Below, one piece after another: positions 48,302-55,706 of a stretch of DNA of 64,000 bases. The translations under genes and the position numbers were made by a program. Within the stretch, counting starts at the first letter, position 1. Every line of letters starts with the position of its first letter. This stretch comes from an uncultured Bacteroidales bacterium (GTDB lineage Bacteria > Bacteroidota > Bacteroidia > Bacteroidales > Bacteroidaceae): assembly GCA_902763865.1 (NCBI GenBank), contig CACWTR010000011.1, positions 1-64,000 of the forward strand, written 5' to 3'. The notes below the pieces were generated by a model. It was not told where the DNA came from. It saw nothing but the letters and a program-made list of their open reading frames with translations, and searched no databases.

Positions 48302-49804
48302 CTACGCCACCTTGTTCAGCTTCTTTATGATAGAGAAGATGAAGAGGGCTGCAAGCAGGCAGATGCCCATCAGGGTGCCCCAGACGATGTAGAGCGGCAT
48401 GTCCCACATGTGACCGGGGATGCTGACAAGTTTGTTGCCGAGAGCTGTTGCCACGAACCAGCCGCCCATCATCATACCCTTATACTTCGGGGGAGCCACC
48501 TTCGTGACGAAGGAGATGCCGATGGGCGAAAGCAACAGCTCGGCAAAGGTCAGAATGAGATAGGTGCTGACGAGCAAGTTGGGAGTCACGTCTGCCACAT
48601 GATTGGGATGGTCGGTTGCAGGCAGGCCGAGGCAGCTGACGGTCATCAACAGGTATGCACAGGCCGCGACGAGCATGCCCAGCCCAATCTTGACAGGTGC
48701 CTTGGGCTCCTTGCCCTTCTTGCCCAGCCAGCCGAAGAGGGCGATGCTGACAGGCGTCAGAGCAACCACGAAGCACGGGTTGAACTGCTGGAAGATGGGG
48801 GCATCAACGGTAACGACCTCGTTTGCCGACTGCATATAATTATAATATAGTATAGCTGCAGGGCAGATGATGAGCAGGGCGTTGATGAGCTTCGACTTCG
48901 AACTGCCGCCGCTGAGCAGGCCGCAGACACCATAGACGATGAGGATGCACCAAATGAGGTTCACCACATTAAACTCCATGCCTGTGATGCCCGTAGCTGA
49001 ACGCGCCGTGAACTCGTCGGCAAACCAGGTAAGGGTCAGACCATTCTGGTGGAATGCCATCCAGAAGAAGATGACCACAGCAAAGACGAGGCAGAGGCAG
49101 ATGATACGCTCCTTGGTCTCGGCAGGCGACATTTCTTCCAGCTTCTCCTTTGCTGCAGTCTTGTCCTTCTTGACTGTGAGCACCTGCTTGTAGGTACTTC
49201 TGCCCAGGAAGTAAATCAGGATTGAGGCGATGACCGAGACGCAGGCGACGGCGAAGGCGAAATGGTAGCTGTCGGCCTTGCTGTAGCCAAGCGACGTCTG
49301 TGCCCAGTTCATGATGCCGATGGCGGCTGTCGGAGCAAACAGGGCACCCACGTTGATAGCCATATAGAAGAGGGAGAAGCCCGAGTCGCGCTTGTCGGCA
49401 AACTCAGGCGCGTTGTAGAGGTCGCCCACCATTACTTGCAGGTTTCCCTTGAACAGTCCCGTGCCGAGGCTGACGAGCAGCAGGGCAGCGCCCATAGCTG
49501 CGATGGCAATGGTGCCGCCTCCAAGTGGAACGGAGAGCAGAAGATAGCCGAGGAACATAATCAGGATGCCGATGACGACCATACGGCTGTAGCCCCAGCG
49601 GTCGGCTGCCATACCTCCGATGAGGGGCAGGAAATAGACAGCAGTCAGGAACCAGGTGTAAATCTCGCTGGCCGTGCCTGCGGCAAAGCCGAAGTTTTCA
49701 CCAAGAAAGAGTGCAAAGACAGCGAGCATCGTGTAGTAGCCGAAGCGCTCGCCGGTGTTGGCAAGGGCAAGAGTCCACAAGCCTTTGGGTTGACCTTCAA
49801 ACAT
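48302..49804 (-). CDS. POT/PTR-family peptide transporter
   Basis: 500 residues with about fourteen hydrophobic helices. The family motif appears near the N-terminus as NTGERFGYYTM, and GTGLFKGNLQVMVGDLY is the second POT signature. It should import di- and tripeptides with protons across the inner membrane. The stop codon abuts the GH32 start, so both are co-expressed although their usual substrates differ. Promoter box at 49838-49845. Confidence 0.88.
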   Translation of the reverse strand: MFEGQPKGLWTLALANTGERFGYYTMLAVFALFLGENFGFAAGTASEIYTWFLTAVYFLPLIGGMAADRWGYSRMVVIGILIMFLGYLLLSVPLGGGTIAIAAMGAALLLVSLGTGLFKGNLQVMVGDLYNAPEFADKRDSGFSLFYMAINVGALFAPTAAIGIMNWAQTSLGYSKADSYHFAFAVACVSVIASILIYFLGRSTYKQVLTVKKDKTAAKEKLEEMSPAETKERIICLCLVFAVVIFFWMAFHQNGLTLTWFADEFTARSATGITGMEFNVVNLIWCILIVYGVCGLLSGGSSKSKLINALLIICPAAILYYNYMQSANEVVTVDAPIFQQFNPCFVVALTPVSIALFGWLGKKGKEPKAPVKIGLGMLVAACAYLLMTVSCLGLPATDHPNHVADVTPNLLVSTYLILTFAELLLSPIGISFVTKVAPPKYKGMMMGGWFVATALGNKLVSIPGHMWDMPLYIVWGTLMGICLLAALFIFSIIKKLNKVA

Positions 49805-49837
49805 AGTTATTTTTGATTTAAGTTAATTTTCTTTCTG

Positions 49838-49845
49838 CAAAGGTA
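49838..49845 (-). promoter_or_regulatory. -7 box for the POT-GH32 operon
   Basis: CAAAGGTA on the plus strand reads TACCTTTG on the minus strand, 33 bp upstream of the start codon. Confidence 0.7.
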
Positions 49846-49888
49846 CGAAAAAAAGAAGAAAGAAGAATGAAGTATGAAGAATTATTTC

Positions 49889-49896
49889 TACTTTTG
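49889..49896 (+). promoter_or_regulatory. -7 box for the SulP gene
   Basis: TACTTTTG lies 22 bp before the ATG at 49919. The in-frame ATG at 49874 is upstream of this box and is not used. Confidence 0.65.
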
Positions 49897-49918
49897 CAGG
49901 CCAAAACGAAAAAGAGAC

Positions 49919-51670
49919 ATGAAAGGACTAACACCGAGAATCGTTGACACAGTCAGGAACTACAGCCGCGAGACGTTTATGAAGGACCTCATGGCGGGCA
50001 TCATCGTCGGCATCGTTGCGCTGCCCCTTGCCATAGCATTCGGCATAGCCAGCGGCGTGACACCCGAGAAGGGCATCATCACCGCTATCGTGGCCGGCTT
50101 CATCATCTCGTTGCTCGGCGGCACGAAAGTGCAGATAGGAGGACCGACAGGCGCCTTCATCGTCATTATCTACGGCATCGTCACCAATCCGGAGTACGGG
50201 CTGCAGGGGCTGCTCATCGCCACCATCCTGGCCGGCATCATCCTCGTCCTGCTCGGCGCATTCAGGCTGGGCGTAGTCATCAAGTTCATCCCCTACCCCA
50301 TTGTTGTCGGTTTCACGGCTGGCATCGCCCTGACTATCTTCACTACACAAATCAGCGATGTCTTCGGCCTTACGGAGCAGGCCGTCTCTGCCACAGGCGA
50401 AGCCATACGCATCCCGCTCAAGACGCCCGGCGACTTCATCGGCAAATGGGTCTGCTATGCCGAGAACATTTCGACGTTCAATCCGTGGAACTTCCTTGTC
50501 GCCATCAGTTCGCTGCTGGTCATCGTCCTGTCGCCTAAAGCCCTGAAGAAGGTTCCCGTCTTAGGCAAGATACCAGGTTCGCTTTGGGGCATCCTGCTCG
50601 GAACCGTAGCCGTGCTCATCCTGAAGCAGCAGGGCATTGAGGGCATCGACACCATCGGCGACCGTTTCCACATCCAGGCTCAGCTGCCCGAGATGGTCAT
50701 GCCAAGCATCAGCTTCGAACTCGTCCAGCGGCTCATGCCCGTAGCTTTCACCATCGCCATCCTCGGAGCCATCGAAAGCCTGCTCTCCGCAACGGTGGCC
50801 GATGGTGTCATCTCTGACCGTCACGACTCGAACATGGAGCTTGTAGCACAAGGCGTGGCAAACATCGTGACCCCCCTCTTCGGAGGCATACCCGCCACGG
50901 GAGCCATCGCCCGCACCATGACGAACATCAACAACGGAGGCCGCACCCCCGTTGCCGGCATCATCCACGCCGTCGTGCTGCTCGTCATACTGCTCCTGCT
51001 CATGCCCTATGCCGAGTATATCCCGATGGCTTCCCTTGCCGCCGTGCTCATCTTTGTCAGCTACAACATGAGCGGATGGCGCACCATCCGGGGCCTGCTG
51101 AAAAACCCGAAGAGCGATGTCATCGTCATGAGCGTCACCTTCCTGCTGACCGTCGTCTTCGACCTCACCATTGCCATCGAGGTCGGCCTCATCCTGGCCT
51201 GTGCCCTCTTCATGAAGCGCATTATGGAGACAACCGACATCTCCGTCATCCGCGACGAAATAGACCTGGGCGACGCCTCGGACATGTCCGTCGGCGAGGA
51301 ACACCTGACCATCCCCGACGGCTGTGCTGTCTATGAAATCAACGGCCCGTACTTCTTCGGCATAGCCAACAAGTTCGACGACCTGATGGCTAACATCGGT
51401 CATGAACGCCCCCGCGTCCGCATCATCCGAATGCGCAAGGTTCCGTTCATCGACTCAACGGGCATCCACAACCTGCAGAACCTCATCCAGATGAATCACG
51501 AAGAGGGCATCCACGTCATCCTCTCCGGTGTCAATCCGAAAGTCCACAGCCAATTGCAGAAGGCACGTTTCTACGACCTCATGGACAGCGACCACATCTG
51601 CCCCCACATCGATGTAGCAATCCAGAAGGCCCGCGACTTCCTCTCAGGAGGAACCGCTCTGAAACAATAA
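49919..51670 (+). CDS. SulP-family anion permease with STAS domain
   Basis: 583 residues. The membrane domain runs to about residue 425 (IIVGIVALPLAIAFGIASG; GGPTGAFIV; ATVADGVISDRHDSNMEL). The C-terminal cytosolic STAS domain has VYEINGPYFFGIANKF and FIDSTGIHNLQ. SulP proteins carry sulfate, bicarbonate or other anions across the inner membrane; the substrate cannot be read from the sequence. It stands alone, followed by modular repeat copy D. Confidence 0.92.
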   Translation: MKGLTPRIVDTVRNYSRETFMKDLMAGIIVGIVALPLAIAFGIASGVTPEKGIITAIVAGFIISLLGGTKVQIGGPTGAFIVIIYGIVTNPEYGLQGLLIATILAGIILVLLGAFRLGVVIKFIPYPIVVGFTAGIALTIFTTQISDVFGLTEQAVSATGEAIRIPLKTPGDFIGKWVCYAENISTFNPWNFLVAISSLLVIVLSPKALKKVPVLGKIPGSLWGILLGTVAVLILKQQGIEGIDTIGDRFHIQAQLPEMVMPSISFELVQRLMPVAFTIAILGAIESLLSATVADGVISDRHDSNMELVAQGVANIVTPLFGGIPATGAIARTMTNINNGGRTPVAGIIHAVVLLVILLLLMPYAEYIPMASLAAVLIFVSYNMSGWRTIRGLLKNPKSDVIVMSVTFLLTVVFDLTIAIEVGLILACALFMKRIMETTDISVIRDEIDLGDASDMSVGEEHLTIPDGCAVYEINGPYFFGIANKFDDLMANIGHERPRVRIIRMRKVPFIDSTGIHNLQNLIQMNHEEGIHVILSGVNPKVHSQLQKARFYDLMDSDHICPHIDVAIQKARDFLSGGTALKQ

Positions 51671-51692
51671 GCGGCCCCACCGCGTCGTCTTC

Positions 51693-51760
51693 GTTGCTTC
51701 ATCGCGATGGAGTGATTGCTTCATCGCGATGAAGCAATTGCTTGTTCGCGATGAAGCAAC
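51693..51760. repeat. 68-bp modular palindromic repeat, copy D (bbb)
   Basis: The plan is GTTGC, core, GTGATTGC, core, GCAATTGC, core, GCAAC. The cores are TTCATCGCGATGGA, TTCATCGCGATGAA and TTGTTCGCGATGAA, all type b; the middle one is a perfect palindrome. It begins 23 bp after the SulP stop, and GCGTCGTGA follows at 51765-51773. Confidence 0.92.
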
Positions 51761-52003
51761 GAATGCGTCGTGATATACCGAGGGCACGATGCTGATTTGT
51801 GTAAGCTCTGGAAATTATAGAAGCCTCCGGATGCTGCCTGCCCATTAGGTTTGTCCTTTTATAACTTCCGCGATGCTTTAGCGCGACGAAGTCAACGGAG
51901 TGAGTTTACTTCCACCTTAACTTCCTTTTTACTTCCGAACCTTTCAAGTGTTAAATTTGTGTTAAAACCGAGAAATGGTTTGGGAGGAAAGGAGAAAAAG
52001 TAA

Positions 52004-52011
52004 TACCTTTG
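52004..52011 (+). promoter_or_regulatory. -7 box for the SPFH operon
   Basis: TACCTTTG lies 50 bp before the ATG at 52062 and directly touches the twin CGATATC site. Confidence 0.7.
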
Positions 52012-52029
52012 CGATATCAAAACGATATC
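52012..52029 (+). promoter_or_regulatory. Candidate operator: two CGATATC sites
   Basis: CGATATC occurs at 52012-52018 and 52023-52029, 11 bp apart, one helical turn. Each contains the palindrome GATATC. The pair covers the expected transcription start, the position of an autoregulatory operator, and the operon encodes a ribbon-helix-helix protein. Confidence 0.45.
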
Positions 52030-52061
52030 ACAATGTTTAACCCTTATAATTAATTAAAGCT

Positions 52062-53015
52062 ATGGAGACAAAAGAAAAGCGTTTTGAAGGTACAGTACTC
52101 AACGGATTCCTCATGCTGTTTGTGGATTTGGTGCTGACTATCGTCTGTCCGGCCTTAGTGATACTAAGCATCGCGATTGACGCAGTGCCCGGTTATTACC
52201 TGGTGCTGGGTGTGCTGGGATGCATCCTGACCATCATCCTTTGGTGCGGGTTCATCATGCTGGAGCCCAACGAGGCACGTGTCATCACGTGGTTCGGCAA
52301 GTACTCGGGCACGTTCTCTGAGGCCGGTTACTACTGGATCAACCCGTTCTACGGGACCAAGACGCTCTCGATGCGAGCCCGCAACCTTGATGCCGAGCCC
52401 ATCAAGGTGAACGACAAGGTGGGCAACCCCGTCATGATTGGACTGGTGCTCGTATGGAAGCTGAAGGACACTTACAAGGCACTCTTCGAGGTCGATACGC
52501 AGACGATGGCGAAGCAGGTGCAGGGAGCCGTGGGAACAGACGTGAAGAGCATCATGAATGCCCTGGAGAAGTTTGTCCGCGTGCAGAGCGATGCTGCGCT
52601 GCGCCAGGTGGCCGGGCAGTATGCCTACGACGACGAGGACGGCAGCAGCGGAGAGCTGACCCTGCGCTCGGGTTCCGATGAAATCAACCAGCTGCTCGAA
52701 CAGAAGCTCGACGACCGTCTGGCCTTGGCCGGCATCGAGGTCGTAGAGGCTCGCATCAACTATCTGGCCTATGCTCCGGAGATTGCAGCCGTCATGTTGC
52801 GCAGGCAACAGGCATCGGCCATCATCACGGCTCGCGAGAAGATTGTGGAGGGTGCCGTCTCGATGGTGAAGATGGCTCTGGACAAGCTCTCGAAAGAGGA
52901 AGTCGTGGAGCTGGACGACGACAAGAAGGCAGCAATGGTGTCGAACCTGCTAGTCGTGCTCTGCGGCGACGATTCGGCCCAGCCCGTAGTGAACACCGGA
53001 ACTCTGAATCATTAA
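52062..53015 (+). CDS. SPFH/Band-7 domain membrane protein
   Basis: 317 residues. Two hydrophobic segments lie within the first 70 residues (LMLFVDLVLTIVCPALVILS and YYLVLGVLGCILTIILWCGFIML). The SPFH domain follows (NEARVITWFGKYSGTFSEAGYYWINPF; LVLVWKLKDTYKALFEV), then a helical tail (LRRQQASAIITAREKIVEGAV). SPFH proteins form large membrane-bound rings; the task of this group is unknown. It heads a three-gene set with a 45-residue protein and an Arc-like repressor. Confidence 0.87.
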   Translation: METKEKRFEGTVLNGFLMLFVDLVLTIVCPALVILSIAIDAVPGYYLVLGVLGCILTIILWCGFIMLEPNEARVITWFGKYSGTFSEAGYYWINPFYGTKTLSMRARNLDAEPIKVNDKVGNPVMIGLVLVWKLKDTYKALFEVDTQTMAKQVQGAVGTDVKSIMNALEKFVRVQSDAALRQVAGQYAYDDEDGSSGELTLRSGSDEINQLLEQKLDDRLALAGIEVVEARINYLAYAPEIAAVMLRRQQASAIITAREKIVEGAVSMVKMALDKLSKEEVVELDDDKKAAMVSNLLVVLCGDDSAQPVVNTGTLNH

Positions 53016-53025
53016 ACCTACGACT

Positions 53026-53163
53026 ATGAAACGCTACGAATACAAAATCATCACTCCGCTCTTCAAGACGGAACAGAAGCTGAACCAGCTGGGCTATGAC
53101 GGCTGGGAACTGGTGGCAGCCGTCGGTGGCTCGCTCTACCTGAAGCGGGAATATAACGAATAG
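53026..53163 (+). CDS. Small DUF4177-like protein
   Basis: 45 residues, starting 10 bp after the SPFH gene. The sequence (KRYEYKIITPLFKTEQKLNQ, then LGYDGWELVAAVGG and LYLKREY) has the beta-alpha-beta pattern of DUF4177 proteins, including the GWELV motif. It is below usual gene-calling length but has an ATG, a stop and close spacing on both sides. Function unknown. Confidence 0.75.
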   Translation: MKRYEYKIITPLFKTEQKLNQLGYDGWELVAAVGGSLYLKREYNE

Positions 53164-53174
53164 TACAAGAGCCT

Positions 53175-53345
53175 ATGCCAAAGAAGGAAAACTCCACGAA
53201 GAGCTTCATCCTGCGCATAGACAACGACACCATGAGTGCCATTGAAGCGTGGGCAGCGGACGAGTTCCGTTCAACCAACGGCCAGCTTCAGTGGATTATC
53301 ACCGAGGCTCTGCGCCGTGCCAAGCGTCTGCCGCGCCAGAAATAA
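53175..53345 (+). CDS. Arc-family ribbon-helix-helix DNA-binding protein
   Basis: 56 residues. The N-terminal strand KSFILRIDND and two helices (TMSAIEAWAADEF; TNGQLQWIITEALRRA) fit the Arc/MetJ ribbon-helix-helix fold, which binds DNA as a dimer through the strand. It starts 11 bp after the DUF4177-like gene. It may control its own operon through the CGATATC pair at 52012-52029. Its stop codon overlaps the left arm of the inverted repeat at 53344. Confidence 0.8.
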   Translation: MPKKENSTKSFILRIDNDTMSAIEAWAADEFRSTNGQLQWIITEALRRAKRLPRQK

Positions 53346-53429
53346 CCACGAACCAGCACGAATTGCACGAATATGTCAGCTGACAACAAGCAGTTGAACG
53401 ATTCGTGCAATTCGTGCTGGTTCGTAGTT
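53344..53429. terminator. Long inverted repeat (29-bp arms) between convergent genes
   Basis: The left arm 53344-53372 and right arm 53401-53429 are complementary with one mismatch, with a 28-bp loop that itself contains the palindrome TCAGCTGA. The core word CACGAATTGCACGAAT is typical of dispersed repeats in this phylum. It may end both the RHH and GH92 transcripts, or be a small mobile-type repeat. Confidence 0.75.
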
Positions 53430-53438
53430 GAGACAATG

Positions 53439-55667
53439 CTATTGTCCGACGGTGATACGGAGTTCCTTGCCGGCGGCGAGGTCGCTGTGGCGGACGAACC
53501 AGCCGCCTAAAGGCTTGCCGCCGATGGTGACGGACTGTATCTTCTCGCCCTTGCCCTCGCGCACGATGTCGAAGCTTTGTCCGCTGCCTAAGGTGAAGTG
53601 CACGCGGTTGAAAAGGGGCACGGTGACGATATACTCGGGGTCGGCTGGCGAATAGGTGTAGATGCCGATAGCGTTCAGTGCATACCAGGCAGACATCTCG
53701 CCTGCATCATCCATTCCGGCGTAGGCGAGGCCGTCGCTGCCCATACCGTAGTAGTCATGAAGAAGTATGTTCAGCACGTGCTGTGCCTTCTCTTGCCTGT
53801 CAATGAAGTAATAGGTGAACGGCAGGCTGTGGCCTGGTTGGTTCCCGTGACAATAGGTGCCGAGATAGCCGGTGAGGTTCCAAGCTTCGTAGCCGCCACA
53901 GGGGACAGAGAAGAGGGAGTCGAGCTTCTGCTCTACGGCTTGCTTCGAGGGGTAGAGTGCCACCATTCCCTGAGGGTCATGGGGCGCGAAGAAGAGCGAG
54001 TTCCAGGCATCTGCTTCGCGATACATATACTGATAGTAGGGATAGTTGGGCCGGAAGTCTTCTATCCACGAGGCGATGCCGTCGCGAATCACCTTGCCGC
54101 GCCAGAAGCCGGTCGAGGCATCGAAGAGGTTCTTGTAGTTCTGCGAATGCCGGAGCAGCATCTTCTCGTTCTTCTTGTCCTTCAGCTCGCGGGCCACGAG
54201 TGCTGTGGCGTAGTCGTCGTAGGCGTACTCCACGGTTTTCGTCACGGAGCCCTTGTACTCGTTCTCCGTGCGGACGTTGACGGTGTCCTTCTCTGCAATC
54301 CATCCGCGTTCCAGGTATTCGTCCAGATATGGGCGCCCTCCCCTGCCGGGAACGGTGGCATTCTTCAGCATCAGGGCATAGGCACGACGGAGGTCGAAGT
54401 CGCGGATGCCTCTCAGCCAGGAGCCTGCCACGAAGGTGGAGGCATGGTCGCCGTGGAAGAAGGAGGGCATGTAGCCGCCGCGTCCTTCGCCGCGCTCGAT
54501 GCAGGAGCGGATGATGTCCGCAGCCACGTCGGGCGTAATCATGCCAAGCAGGATGAGCTTATTGCGATAGGTGTCCCAGAAGGAGGGATTGGTGTAGTAG
54601 CGGTAGTCGGTCTTCACCACTTCGCCTGCATCGTTGCGGTGCTCGCCGTTCACGTCTGTGCGGAGATGCGGGAAGAGGAAGACGCGGTAGAGCGTGGAGT
54701 AGAGCATCGAGCGCTCGGCCTCTGTGCCACCTTCGACGCGGATGTGTCCGAGCACGTCGTTCCAGATGTCATTCGCTTCGTTGCGAACCTGTTCGAAGGT
54801 CTTGCCTGCGAGTTCTGCCTCGAGGTTCTGCTTGGCGTTCTCGATGCTGACAAACGAGAAGCCTATCTTCAGCTCGACGGGACGGTTGGCTCGCGGTTCT
54901 TTCAGCTTAACCATCGCGATGGGGCGTCCCCAGCCTCCCTGCTCCCGGTTTCGGGTTCCCTGTTCGCTTCTCGGGCCCTGCCCCACGTTGCCTGCGCCGC
55001 CAGTCTCTTCGATGTTCTCTATGTCCTCCGACAGTTCGGCATGGAAGTAGATGCGTCCCTCGCCGTCCTGAAAGCCTTCGAAGGTGTTGGTACCTGTCTG
55101 CTTGAGTTCCCAGCGGCGCGGCATGTTGTTCGAGCGTGCTATGTCGATGAGGATTTGCCGCTGACTGCCTTCGGGATAGGTGTAGCGATGGAATCCGCAA
55201 CGCAGCGTGGAAGTCAGTTCGGCATTGACGTGGTAGCGGTCGAGCAGGACGCGATAGTATCCGGGACGGGCTTCCTCTTCGGTATGACGGAAAAGCGAGC
55301 GGTAGCTGTCGGGGCGCGGACGTCCCTCTGCCGTCACGGGCAGGATGGGCAGGTGCAGCAGGTTCCAGTGGCCCTTCGAGGTGTGGGCAAAGCCGTAGAT
55401 CATATTGTCCTCGTACTGATAGCCCGAGCCGCTGCGGTACATCGTGACGGGTGTGAGCTGCACCATTGCGTTGGGCAGAGCTGCTCCGGGGAAGGTCTCG
55501 GCTCCCCAGGCACGCTTCTCCTCGGTGCGTATGTACCCAAGCTCTTCGGGGGTCCAAAGGGTAGCGGTGCCCATCAGGGGGTTGACGTACTGTGTTACGC
55601 TTGGGGCCATTGCTGTCATACGGCCCAAGCTACTGGCGAAAACGCCAAGAATAAACAAAAACCTCAT
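53439..55667 (-). CDS. GH92 alpha-mannosidase, exported
   Basis: 742 residues with a short signal sequence (RFLFILGVFASSLG). GH92 enzymes are Ca2+-dependent exo-alpha-mannosidases in the periplasm or on the surface. Signatures are VNPLMGT at the N-terminus, NPSFWDTYRNK, GYMPSFFHGDHAS and the catalytic-region YAGMDDAGEMSAWYALNAIG. Residues 226-246 (GNVGQGPRSEQGTRNREQG) are low-complexity and look like a dispersed repeat inserted in frame in the N-terminal domain. It lies 39 bp behind the GH99-like gene. Confidence 0.92.
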   Translation of the reverse strand: MRFLFILGVFASSLGRMTAMAPSVTQYVNPLMGTATLWTPEELGYIRTEEKRAWGAETFPGAALPNAMVQLTPVTMYRSGSGYQYEDNMIYGFAHTSKGHWNLLHLPILPVTAEGRPRPDSYRSLFRHTEEEARPGYYRVLLDRYHVNAELTSTLRCGFHRYTYPEGSQRQILIDIARSNNMPRRWELKQTGTNTFEGFQDGEGRIYFHAELSEDIENIEETGGAGNVGQGPRSEQGTRNREQGGWGRPIAMVKLKEPRANRPVELKIGFSFVSIENAKQNLEAELAGKTFEQVRNEANDIWNDVLGHIRVEGGTEAERSMLYSTLYRVFLFPHLRTDVNGEHRNDAGEVVKTDYRYYTNPSFWDTYRNKLILLGMITPDVAADIIRSCIERGEGRGGYMPSFFHGDHASTFVAGSWLRGIRDFDLRRAYALMLKNATVPGRGGRPYLDEYLERGWIAEKDTVNVRTENEYKGSVTKTVEYAYDDYATALVARELKDKKNEKMLLRHSQNYKNLFDASTGFWRGKVIRDGIASWIEDFRPNYPYYQYMYREADAWNSLFFAPHDPQGMVALYPSKQAVEQKLDSLFSVPCGGYEAWNLTGYLGTYCHGNQPGHSLPFTYYFIDRQEKAQHVLNILLHDYYGMGSDGLAYAGMDDAGEMSAWYALNAIGIYTYSPADPEYIVTVPLFNRVHFTLGSGQSFDIVREGKGEKIQSVTIGGKPLGGWFVRHSDLAAGKELRITVGQ

Positions 55668-55706
55668 ACCAAATTATGTGAATTGCGTTAGTGATTTGCA
55701 AGTGTT

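Larger units (their letters stand above)
51671..52061. other. Intergenic region between SulP and SPFH genes
   Basis: This 391-bp gap holds repeat copy D (51693-51760), the SPFH promoter (52004-52011) and a twin CGATATC site (52012-52029). The stretch 51774-52000 has nothing I recognise. Confidence 0.7.
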
